Assembly (NCBI GenBank): GCA_043228905.1
Contig: JBHGNT010000002.1
Span: forward strand, 22,010,001-22,074,000
DNA from: Azolla caroliniana
Taxonomy: Eukaryota; Polypodiophyta
Reading direction: 5' to 3'
Length of the DNA stretch: 64,000 nucleotides
Position numbers and translations under genes: made by a program. Below the pieces are notes generated by a model that had not been told where the DNA came from, did no database searches, and saw nothing but the letters and a program-made list of their open reading frames with translations. Of the stretch, positions 53,785-64,000 are shown in pieces (the stretch's first letter is position 1; the number at the start of each line of letters is the position of its first letter).

Positions 53785-56700
53785 ATGGATAGAGGCATGG
53801 CGAGCTCGCTTCCAACAGAGAAGCTCGACAGAACCAACTACGCGTCTTGGTCCTACAAGATGCACCAGTACCTGCTCGGGCACGGCTACTGGAATTATGT
53901 CGAAGGAGCTAATGGCGCGGCACCCGAATCGATACACAGAGACTTCCCGTCGTGGGAGCAATCGGCGAGCAGGGTATTGTACTGGTGATGCGGCCGATGA
54001 GATCAAGGAAGAAGGCACCGAAGTGATGCCAGCAACTCCGAACCCTTCGGAAACAGGGGGAGTCGAAGCGATGAGAACCGGCAAGGGAAGGCCATCACGG
54101 AGTGCTGGTACTGTGGCAAGAAAGGCCACAAGGAAAGTGAGTGCTGGAAGAAGCGCGCCGATTCGGAGAGAACTGGTTCCGGGAATGGCTCCAGACATAC
54201 CGACAAGGGAAATCGGCAGCGATCACACTACGCCCAAGACTCTGGGAGAGCCGGAGAAGGGACTGCCTTCGTGACGAGACACGAAGCAAACTCAATGAAA
54301 CAGAGCACCCCGAGATCGGACGAGGTGTGGTATGTAGACTCCGGCGCGTCAAACCACATGACGAGCCATAAGGAGTGGTTCTCGTACCTTGAAAAACCGA
54401 TACAACCTGGAGTAGTCGCAACAGGAGACGACACTCCGCATCCAATCGCGAATGTCGGAGAAGTTCCCCTTAGCCATGTCGGGCAGAAAGGGAAACTCAT
54501 GAACGTGTTGCACGTTCCGACAATCACGAAGAACTTGGTCTCGGTCGGACAGATCGTCGACCAAGGGATGGAGGTTCGGTTTACACACCTCGGGTGCTTC
54601 ATTAAGGAAGAAGGCTGTGTGATTGCGCAAGGGCGCAGAGACGGGAGGATGTTCATCCTCGACTCCACTGACGGCGGCACCGCAATGTTCGCGAAGGGAC
54701 AAAAGACCGAGTCGGACATCGACTTGTGGCACAAGCGGATAGGCCACGTCAACTACCAACGGCTTCAAGATCTGCAAACGAAACAGGTAGTGTTCGGATT
54801 GCCCAAATTTAGTGGCCGAAAGGCACAAATTTGTGAAGCCCTGCCAGCTCGGGAAGCAACACCGACTTCCCTTCCCCAACGAGCAAAACCGGAGCTGGAA
54901 CAAGCTCAACCTTATACACTCCGATGTATGGGGACCGACACAAAACGTTAGTCTTGGCGGGAGCCGATATTTCGTCTCCTTCATCGACGACCACACCCGG
55001 CACACGTGGATCTACCTCATTGAGAGGAAGAGCGAAGTCTTCGACTATTTCCGGGACCTCAAAGGGTTCGTGGAAGCCGAAACGGGACGAAAGATCAAGT
55101 GTCTGCGGTCGGATGGCGGAAAAGAGTACTTTTCCGGTCAATTCAACGGTTACCTACAACAAATGGGAATTCGCCGCGAATTCAGTTGTAGATACACGCT
55201 GGAATAGAACGGTGTGGTTGAGAGAAAGAATCGGTCAGTTGTGGAAGCGGCACGGGCAATGCTGGAGGAGAAGAGCTTGCCCAAGTTCTACTGGGCCGAA
55301 GCGGTAAGGACCGCGATATACATCCAGAACCGGATCGGAGACAAAGTGTCAGCGCACGAGCTATATTTCGGAACGAAGCCGAACTTGCGACACTTGAGGG
55401 TGTTCGGTAGCATTGCGTATGTGCATGTACCGAAGGAGAAGAGGAGGAAGCTAGACGCAAAGGCCGAGAAGTGCATCTTGGTCGGTTACTCGGACAAGCA
55501 GAAGGGTTATAAGTGCTATAACCCTCGCACCAAACAAGCGCGTGTCAGCCGCGATGTTGTGTTTGACGAGTGCGCGTCCTGGTACCTGCCCCCCACTCCA
55601 ATACGAGCTCTGACGATGAGGTCAGCGAGGCCGAGATGCCTCCGGATGAGCCCGAAATCAAGACCCGCGAAGAGTGTCCGATTTCACTCCGGTTAAGTGG
55701 ACCGATTGGACGACTGAGTCGGTACGACCAGTCCGATGAAGAGCTGGCGAGTAGTGGAGACTCGGCCGTGCATTCCCCGCGCAGGAAACCGAGGAGACGG
55801 CTTACGCGCAAAGAGAAAGGAAAGAAGAAGGTGTCGGATTCCGGCACGGATAAGAACGAGTCAGACCGACGCGAGTCCGACTCTGAGGGAACCGGTGATG
55901 GGTCTTTAAAGGTGAAGACCGCGTCGACCGAGAAGGCCTCGACATTGGCTAATGTGAGATTACGCCGATCTACCCACCAGAAGAACCCAGTTGTGCGGTT
56001 CGGATACAACGAGTACATGGCGCATCATTATGCGTACATAACCCGTGTAGCGGAAGTGCGTGAGCCGGAGAGCTACGCAGAAGCGGCTAAAGACGCGAAT
56101 TGGCGTGCCACGATGGAGGAAGAGATGCACGCATTGGCGGAGAACGAGACCTGGGACCTGGTTGACGCACCGAAGGGGGTAAAACCGATCGGGTGTAGGT
56201 GGGTGTACAAGATCAAGTACAACACCGATGGCTCGGTCAACCGGTACAAGGCTCGGTTAGTGGCAAAGGGCTACGCGCAGAAACACGGCATCGACTACGA
56301 TTAGACGTTTGCGCCGGTCGCGAAAATGACGACCGTCCGTGTTTTGCTCGCAGTAGCCGCGGCCAAGGGGTGGCACTTACATCAGATGGATGTAAAGAAT
56401 GCGTTCCTGCAAGGTGACCTTGAGGAACAGGTGTACATGGTGCAGCCCCCCGGATTTCACTCCGGAACGAACTCCTCGGCAGTATGCCGACTGAAGAAGT
56501 CCCTTTACGGACTGAAGCAAGCCCCGCGTGCCTGGAACGCAAAGATCACGCAACAACTGCGTCGGATGGGCTTCGTCACGTCAAAATCGGACTCTTCCCT
56601 GTTCATCCAAAAAGGTCGACTCGGACCGGTTAGTATTTTACTATATGTTGATGACTTGGTCATCACCGGCGCCGACCTAGGTGAAATCGACCGCGTGAAA

Positions 56701-57466
56701 CTCCAGCTTGCGGCATCGTTCGACATGAAGGATCTGGGGGACCTTCATTACTTCCTCGGGATCGAAGTGATCCGTACCACCGAAGGCATATTGATCAGCC
56801 AACGTCATTACGTGCTGAGTATGCTCTTCAAACTCGGGATGGCCAACTGTAAGTTCATCTCGACTCCTTTGGATAGAACCGTCAAGCTTCGTCCCGATAC
56901 GGGAAAGGTATGCAACTCGACGAGGTTCCGACAAATTGTCGGAAGCCTCATATACTTGACCATCCGGTCGGGGTGATTAGTCAGTTCATGGCGCGACCTA
57001 CCGAGGAGCACCTTCAGTGTGCACAACGCATACTTCGGTATGTCAACGGCACTAAGGACCGGGGACTGCTATATCGGACCGGTGCAGCCGCGCAGTTAGT
57101 CGGCTACACTGATGTTGATTGGGCTGGCAACGCCGCCGGTCGCCGATCCACGTCTGGATACGCGTTCTCCCTCGGGAGTGCCGCGATCGCGTGGAGCAGT
57201 AAGAAGCAGCTTACAGTTGCACTGTCGAGCACCGAAGCTGAGTACCGAGGAGCGGCTGTTACGACATGCGAAGCCATATGGTTGAAGCGGCTACTTAAGG
57301 ACCTGCAAGAGGAGGTGTCAGATCCAACGACGATCTACTGCGACAACCTCAGCAGCATCCAGCTCGCGAAGAACCCCGTTTTTCACACACGGACCAAGCA
57401 CATTGAGGTGCACTACAATTTCGTCCGTGAGCGTGTCCTTTCCGATGAAGTCAAACTTCAGTACGT
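53785..57466 (+). pseudogene. copia1 Gag-Pol (internally deleted gag, several breaks)
   Basis: Gag start MASSLPTEKLDRTNYASWSY, with a deletion after RVLYW. Knuckle CWYCGKKGHKESEC (about 54100). Protease VWYVDSGASNHMTSHKEWF (54330). GAG-pre-integrase DLWHKRIGHVNYQR. Integrase HSDVWGPTQN, FVSFIDDHTRHTWIY and [50 protein letters not shown] and LLYVDDLVITG (56640). RNase H YTDVDWAGNAAGRRSTSGY and SSTEAEYRGAA. Breaks: frameshift near 54835, TAG 55205, frameshift near 55590, TAG 56302, frameshift near 56970. Confidence 0.92.
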
Positions 57467-58229
57467 TGTCGCGTTGTTACACGCGTGCGTGGGGAAAGGC
57501 GGGACCACGGGGGTCTTGGACTAGGGAGCGACGGAGCGTAGGAAGTCGTGCTTCACTGTTTCCGGGGCATCCCAGAAGCACATCGAAAGCAACCGAAGGG
57601 AGAGAGAGAGAGAGCGTGCTTAACACTGACCCACGCACACACACACACGCACACACACACACCCCAACCCGACTCACGCCTTATGTACGGAAAACGCAGG
57701 AAAGGGTAGGCACCCGACGCCAACAACGACGCGAATATACACAGACAAACGTATATATATATATACATATAAAGGGAAGAATACATTCCCGACGTCGAGC
57801 CGGACTGAGGTAGGTTACAGTAGTCGTCTGCTGTCAAGCCGTCGTCGAGGAGCTCTCAGCTCGTCGCGCCAAGCGGGGTCTTGCACAGGAGGCCGAACCA
57901 AAGCAAACCATAAGCAAAACACGAAGAAGGAGAAGAAGAAGAAGAAGAACCTAACTTTAAACCTAACGGTATACCCTCTAATGCAAAATGGGCAACCCTT
58001 TCACAAAGGGTGTTCCCTTCCTTTTATAGAACAAGGACAGGGATGCGTTATAATGTGGGATAAACCCCAACTTACATGGGACCGTCTATCCCGACTTGAC
58101 TACTCTTCGGCGCCATAAAGGCGCCCTCGTTATTCACACTAAATTTACAAGGGTGAGCACACACGCTGCACCCCGCCGATGTAGCCAATGTTTCCTAGGT
58201 TCCGCCTCTGGCCGAAATTCTTCACGACA
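57467..58229 (-). repeat. 3' LTR of element D
   Basis: 763 bp; GA and CA microsatellites at 57599-57660, TATAAAAGG near 58022. Confidence 0.93.
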
Positions 58230-58246
58230 TCCGCCCCCACTTAACT

Positions 58247-58266
58247 GCACGTCCACCGGTAAGTGC
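58247..58266 (-). promoter_or_regulatory. Pre-PPT hairpin of element D (one mismatch)
   Basis: Minus strand GCACTTACCGGTGGACGTGC: five of six stem pairs kept, CCGGTGG loop kept; followed by AGTGGGGGCGGA and the LTR. Confidence 0.75.
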
Positions 58267-60104
58267 CAAATCTGGTTGAAGGGTGAGAGATTTCGGCCGG
58301 TGAGAAACCGGTCTCCCGTGATTCGCATCTCAGCTCACTGCCGGTTTGATCCGTCGGCTTCGAGTCTTCCTTCGCGCTCGCCTCCCTGTAGGCTCGTTCG
58401 ACCCGTCAATGGGTCCTCTGCCGCGATCTCCGTAGTATACGTACTTCCGTTGGCCCTTGTTCGGCCGTATGAACGCCCCGCTTCCCGCCGTATGCCCGAT
58501 GTCCTCCGTTTGAGGCATGCCCGTAGTGGCCCGCTTGGCCTTCGTTGTCCAATCGTGATGTCCTGATGGTCGTCCCATGTTGTTTCACGTTGCCTTCGTC
58601 CTTTCGCCACCTTCCTTCTCCATGGTCTTACATCGCCGCGTCGGCTCGAACCGCCATGGTCTCCGAAATACTGTGGAGGATCCCTTTCCGGCCTGATCGT
58701 GCATCTCCGCTCACCCACATACCGGTGTCCTTTGCATCCGAGGAGCACCCAGTAGTAGCCCGCTTGGCCCTTCCCGTCTTCGTGCTGCTGCAACAGGTCC
58801 CGAGTCTTCCGCTTGCCGTCGTCCCCTCGCCCGCCAGCTTGTCACCCCAGGCTTGCCGTGTCAGTCTTCGCTACTTCGACGGAGCTCCCGAGATCTACGA
58901 AGCGAGTGTGGAGGATCCTCCTCCGGCCTCTCTTGCCATCCCCTGACTCCGACCCTGTGCAGTCCACTAGGCACTTGTCACCTCATTCCCGGCACCTCCC
59001 TCGTGTCGTCTTCCGCTTCCTCTGTTCGGCACCGCCCATGCCGAACACTGTCCCGTAGTCACGCTTCGACCCGGCCTGCGATGGCCACTTGCGAGACTCT
59101 TGTTCTGTCCAAGGTGTGCCTTTCCGACCTGACACACCTCCCCGTGTTTGCCGCTACCGACTCCTTCCGAAACCTCGTGTCGTCGGGTCCCGTTCCCTGC
59201 CGCCACCGTCCTTCTCCATCGGTCTTACGTTGCCGCGTTGGCCGATCAGCCGGGGTCTCCGGATCGGTGTGAGGGTCCCATAGGACCGGACTCCATTTCT
59301 ATACTTGCCGAAATTCGGGTGTCTTTGTTTGAGTCCCTCCTGGACTCTCCTCGTGTCTTCCGCGTAGTCGGGTCTCGTTTCCCGCCATCACCTTCCTTCT
59401 CCCTCGGTCTTACGTTGCCACGTTGGCCGAATAGCCGGAGTCTCTGGTTGGTGTGGGGATCCCGTAGGACCGGACTTCCTTACGCCCATAGCCTTCGTCA
59501 CCTCGCCGCCACCGTCAGTATCTTGGTCTTATGTCGACCGCGTTGCCGACTGCCGAAGTCTCTAGATCCGGTGTGAAGGATCCTCCGTAGGCCGCCGATC
59601 CGTAGCCCTTGCCTTTGTCACCTCGCCGCCACCGTCAGTATCTTGGTCTTATGTAGACCACGTTGCCGACTGCCGAAGTCTCTAGAACCGGTGTGGAGGA
59701 TCCTCCGTAGGCCGCCCATTTGTATTCCCGACCTTGTCCCGGGTCGTCCTTTTCCGCATGCCGAGAAGGTGGTTTACTCCGCACCCTCTCCCGTGGTACC
59801 GACGTACCGTGTCCTCGGCCTCTTCGTAGGCCTGCTCTCTTCCTCCCTCCCGGAATGGTCATCCGGGAGTCCGCTCCACCCGGGTCCATTCGTCCTTCTC
59901 CGGATTGCCGAGTCCCGTTCTCCTGTCGCCACCGTCTTCTCTTATAGGACTCACGCCGGCACTCGGGCCTGCAGCCGGATCGGTGTAAGGAATCCCATAG
60001 GACCGGCTTCATTCTCTTTCCAAATCTCGACCTTCGCCCGGTCGGTCTTTCTCCCCATGTAAAAGAGGGTGGCTCGTCCCGCACCCTCTCCCGTATCGGC
60101 ACCT
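58267..60104 (-). pseudogene. Decayed repeat region of element D polyprotein
   Basis: GC-rich, with repeated CTTGGTCTTATGT, GCCGAAGTCTCTAG and CCGGTGT words equivalent to the repeats in element C, including a near-perfect tandem duplication of about 122 bp around 59500-59740. Frame broken in several places. Confidence 0.65.
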
Positions 60105-61544
60105 TTATGCCGAGTCCGGCCCCGATCGAACAATCCACGACCGGATTACGCTCCTTCCGTATCGGAATGCCGATCTCATCGTGTCGTGTCCGTCCCTGGC
60201 CTTCTCGCAGGCCGTTTCCCATCCGTCTTCGCTAGGATCGTGCCAGGACTCCTCGGTACCGCCATCCATCTCCTCGGTCTTACATGGGCATACGGGCCCG
60301 AATGCCGAGTTCTCCGGAATCGGGTCCGTGGGATTTCGTCCGCTCCTTCCCCGTATCGTCTCGCCGGTGATTCTTGGCCCTTCGCCGCCGCCTTCCTCCG
60401 CTTGGGACTCACATGGGCACTCGGGCCCGACTGCCATCGTCTCGGGAGCAAGTGTGGGAAGACACAAGGAATTGCCCGTCCGTTTTACGCCCTTATCCGT
60501 AGCCACCGGCTCTCCGTGGTCGGTGGTCGACTTCTTACCGATCGCGCAAGCCCCATCTGGGCTTGCTTCTTCAATGACCGGGATCTCGGGTTGACACGCC
60601 CGAAACCGTTGGTCCCAACGTTCCAGTTCCGAGATCTGTATCTCAGCCTCGTCCTTGGTCGTTCTCTCTCCGCAAGTCGAGAGGGTGTTTTGTTCCGCAC
60701 CCTCTCCCGTGGTACCGTTGTACCGATCTTCCGCCGTCGCGTGGGGCAAGTTCGTCTCCTCGGTCTCGGCTTCCGGCCTCGATCTTCCTTCTTCCTTGAG
60801 CATCGCTTTGAGAGCTTCGTACGCCTCCGCAATCCTGACCCCAACGCCGACCCTTGCCGACTCTCTTTGCCGTTCGGCCTCTTCCCGCTGTGATGGCACG
60901 CCGTCGCGTCCCTTCCTCTTAGCCCTCTCGGCTCGCTCATCATCTAGCCGTTGGCACACCCTTCCGACCTTCGACCAGTCCTCCGTAAGCCCATTCGCTC
61001 CATCATCGTCTTCGAGCTCAATCCCGATGGCTTCCCGATCCGCTCGGTCGATCGACCTGACGAATAAAAGGACTTTGTCCGCCCCCACCAAACCTTGTTC
61101 CCGCTCCGGGAGCCGAGCAAGCTGTCGCTCAAACTCTTGGAACGCCTTCCTCGCGCCTCGGTGGGTCTTTGCCGATGCTACCCATTGGTCGAAGTCGTGT
61201 CGTCCCCGGCTCTTCCGCCGTCCTCCGTATGCCTTCAGGAGCGCCTCTTCGAAGGCCTCCCACAAACCATGAGGCTCACGAAGCTCCTTTACTTCCGCAT
61301 GCATCCGGACCGCTACGACCCGACAAAAGAACTCCAGCCTCAACGCCTCGTCTACGCCACGCCCCTCCATTTCCGCGTTGAATGCTTCCAAGGAAGATGG
61401 GACTTTGTCCCCGTTGAAACGGCCGACTCTTTCGACCACTCGCTCAACCGCTTGTTGCGCTGCTTCTCGCCTCATCACCACTCATGCCGACTCCAACACC
61501 ACTTCGGCCACCATCTCCGCAAGGTCGTCTTCTTCCGACTCCAT
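60105..61544 (-). pseudogene. Gag of element D, early stop
   Basis: ATG at 61544 (MESEEDDLAEMV). TGA 61484-61482, explicable as CGA to TGA, precedes AAQQAVERVVERVGRFNG, LEAFNAEMEGRGVDEALRLE, WEAFEEALLKAY, FDQWVASAKTHRGARKAF, RQLARL, KVLLFVRSIDRADRE and GLTEDWSKVGRVCQR, the full capsid-type block shared with A and B. Confidence 0.88.
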
Positions 61545-61581
61545 GCTCCCTTGCTGCCTTTCACGTCAGGTTCACCAAATA

Positions 61582-62349
61582 TGTCGCGTTGTTACGCACG
61601 TGCGTGGGGAAAGGCGGGACCACGGGGGTCTTGGACTAGGGAGCGACGGAGCGTAGGAAGTCGTGCTTCACTGTTTCCGGGGCATCCCAGAAGCACATCG
61701 AAAGCAACCGAAGGGAGAGAGAGAGAGAGAGCGTGCTTAACACTAACCCACGCACACACACACACGCACCCACACACACCCCAACCCGACTCACGCCTTA
61801 TGTACGGAAAACGCAGGAAAGGGTAGGCACCCGACGCCAACAACGACGTGAATATACATAGACAAACGTATATATATATATACATATAAAGGGAAGAATA
61901 CATTCCCGGCGTCGAGCCGGACTGAGGTAGGTTACAGTAGTCGTCTGCTGTCAAGCCGCCGTCGGGGAGCTCTTAGCTCGTCGCGCCGAGCGGGGTCTTG
62001 CACAGGAGGCCGAACCAAAGCAAACCCTAAGCAAAACACGAAGAAGAAGAAGAAGAAGAAGAAGAAGAACCTAACTCTAAACCTAACGGTATACCCTCTA
62101 ATGCAAAATGGGCAACCCTTACACAAAGGGCGTTCCCTTCCTTTTATAGAACAAGGAAGGGGATGCGTTACAATGTGGGACAATCCCGACTTACATGGGA
62201 TCGTCTGTCCCCGACTTGACTACTCTTCGGCGCCATAAAGGCGCCCTCGATATTCACACTAAATGTACACGGGTGCGTACACACGCAGCATCCCGCCGAT
62301 GTAGCCAATGTTTCCCGGTTTCCGCCTCTGGCCGAAATTCTTCACGACA
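61582..62349 (-). repeat. 5' LTR of element D
   Basis: 768 bp, close to the 3' LTR. Confidence 0.93.
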
Positions 62350-64000
62350 ATGTAAAGGCTATATTCAAAACGATATAATTACTATGTACATACAACTATG
62401 CTCAGTAGCATTATTTATACAAGTTCTCGTGGGACTGACAGAAGTACCCTGTACTTCAATGCTCACACGAGCATCAGACACTTACTACGAGACTATAATT
62501 GCCTAGTAGTCTACACTAATACTAGGCTTCTGGTTACTGATTGGATTCGGCTAACCGGCTCCCCAGCTCACCGGCTCTGTTGCTTGCCGGCTCGGTTGCT
62601 CACAGCTTACCGATCCGTCTCGCTTGCTGGCTCAGGCTTATTCAACCGATCCGGCTCCAGTTGAGCTTGCCGCTCAACACTCCCCCTCAAGCTCAACTTG
62701 AGGTTGGATCTTAGTGTCAGTCTCTGTGGCAGTCGGTTCTTCCAACCGACTTCTCCTGGCGTCACTTCGCCTTGCTCGCGCTCCGTGTCCGGTCCAGTTC
62801 TGTTTGCCGCGACCCCTCTTGTTCTGCACGCCTCGACCTTCTCGATCGGTATGTCTCCTCAATGGGCCCCTCTCAGCTCCTTTGCTGCTATGACTCCGGT
62901 GCTTATCGATCCATCGGTTTCTCCACGATGGCATCGACTTCCGCTGCATCCGTGTTTGCTTGGCCTTGAATTGATCCGGTTCTTCCGAATCGACTGTCTG
63001 CGATTCATTCTAGCTCTTGTCCGAATCGGTTGCTCCCGATTCTTCTTCTGGTTGCAAGCCCATTACCACATTGGACCATGTCCGGGTCTTGGCCTTCTTC
63101 CTTCGGTCGGCTCTGTCCTTCTTGACTTTGCCGCCTTCTGTTCTTCCCTCACCGGCGCAATCGGCAGTCTCTTTGCCTTTGCCCGTTCCGGTGTGTCTGC
63201 CCATTCTCCCCCTCAAGTGTGGCACATCGAGATGCTGAACACCAAGAATGTCGGTAAAGTGCTGCAACTTGTCTGATCTGAGCGGCTTGGTGAAGATGTC
63301 GGCAACTTGCCGATCCGTGTGAACATACCGTAGTTCAACTTCACCGCTCAGGACCTGCTCACGCACAAAGTGATAATGCACTTCTATGTGCTTTGTGGGA
63401 GCATGGAACACAGGGTTCTTGGCGAGTTGCATGTTGCTTATGTTGTCGCAGTAGACCAGAATCGGGGTCGATACCTCGATCCATAAGTCTTGCAGCAGTC
63501 GCTGAAGCCAAATGGCTTCACAGGTGGCAATGGTAGCGCCCCGATACTCAGCCTCAGTGCTCGATAGAGCAACTGTTGGATGTTTTTTGCTGCTCCACGC
63601 AACAGCCGCGCTACCTAAGGAAAACATATAACCGGAGGTTGATCGGCAATCTGATGCATCGCTGGCCCAGTCGGCATCCGTGTAACCGACGAGCTCTTCG
63701 GTTATACCTCGCCGGTATAACAATCCCCGGTCCTTCGTGCCGCTTACATATCGCAGTATCCGTTGCGTGCACTAAAGGTGCTCCATGGTCGGCTTCTGTA
63801 TGAACTGACTTATCACTCTGACGGGATAACTGATGTGAGGGCGTGTGATAGTCAGGTAAATAAGGCTTTCGACAATTTGTCAGAACCGTTTCTCGTTGCA
63901 GGCCGGTCCGGAGTTGGGACGGAGCTTTTGGTTCCGGTCCAAGGGTGTGGAGACAAGTCGGCATTTTGTCATGCCAAACTTGTACAGCATATTCAAGACG
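62350..64000 (-). mobile_element. Ty1/copia element copia2, 3' part, continues beyond window
   Basis: Partial 3' LTR 62350-62679 (starts TGTTGAGCGGCAAGC on the minus strand), polypurine tract GCTTGAGGGGGAG, then RNase H and RT end. About the last 57 bp of the LTR are missing at the element D junction. Confidence 0.9.
63010..64000 (-). pseudogene. copia2 RT end, RNase H and basic tail
   Basis: RT end NMLYKFGMTKCRLVSTPLDR with stops near 63880 and 63775. RNase H YTDADWASDASDCRSTSGYM, LSSTEAEYRGAT and VYCDNISNMQLAKNP, then VADIFTKPLRSDKL. About 75 further residues form a K/R/E-rich tail (KVKKDRADRRKKAKTRTW) ending at 63010. 63010-63723 is open. Confidence 0.9.

Larger units (their letters stand above)
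53326..57466 (+). mobile_element. Ty1/copia element copia1, cut at its 3' end by element D
   Basis: LTR 53326-53712 (387 bp, same length as copia3), primer site TGGTATCAGAGCG at 53713, gag to RNase H. It ends inside the post-RNase-H segment at element D. The 3' LTR is absent. Confidence 0.92.
57467..62349 (-). mobile_element. Gag-only LTR retrotransposon D
   Basis: 3' LTR 57467-58229 and 5' LTR 61582-62349 in minus orientation, highly similar. Primer site TTTGGTGAACCTGACGTGAA. Flanks ACGT (57463-57466) and ATGT (62350-62353) could be a decayed 4-bp duplication, but left and right host sequences belong to different copia elements. Interior: gag, then a decayed repeat-rich region with no pol. 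Confidence 0.9.

Overview
This window is nuclear DNA of a land plant with flagellated sperm. It holds one spliced host gene, a 15-exon homolog of the axonemal nexin-dynein regulatory complex subunit DRC2 (CCDC65/FAP250), on the minus strand at 14213-24101. Flowering plants and conifers lack sperm flagella, so the source is most likely a fern, lycophyte, bryophyte, cycad or Ginkgo. Long introns and dense nested retrotransposons make a fern or similar large genome my preferred guess, which is inference. There are no bacterial features, rRNA genes, tRNA genes or CRISPR arrays.

Layout. 1-4795: a minus-strand LINE with intact ORF1 and an ORF2 that stays open to the window edge. 4852-6205: three 222-bp tandem repeats, one split by a solo LTR. 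6221-11815: a Ty3/gypsy element (call it G3) killed by eight nonsense transitions and cut off in its integrase, abutting a LINE fragment (11816-12540). 14213-24101: DRC2. 24699-48275: an old DNA transposon of about 3.9 kb with inverted termini and a captured CDPK last exon. It was later filled by a copia element (27746-34847, itself hit by gag-only element B at 29401-32914) and by gypsy element A (35614-48185, itself hit by gag-only element C at 39239-44086 and a solo LTR at 45308-46068). 48942-49278: a foldback element. 50269-64000: a pile of copia3 (minus), gypsy G2 (plus), copia1 (plus), gag-only element D (minus) and copia2 (minus).

How the elements relate. A (gag-pro-RT-RNaseH-integrase) and B, C and D (gag-only) form one family. 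They share a Gag fold, LTR ends beginning TGTCGT, a primer-binding site of the type TGGTGAACCCGACGTGAA, and a small hairpin just upstream of the polypurine tract. A is the likely source of enzymes for B, C and D. The family makes 4-bp target duplications with a CG core.

The most interesting signals are: the pre-PPT hairpin, kept as nucleic acid with base-pair covariation; a 12-pentamer heat-shock-element array in the G2 LTR, also found degraded in a foldback built from the same LTR termini; an R/U5 hairpin with two compensatory changes; in-frame LINE ORFs separated only by a UGA-CGG stop context; a primer-binding site in C that matches the host flank; and periodic hairpin arrays in two unrelated LTR elements.
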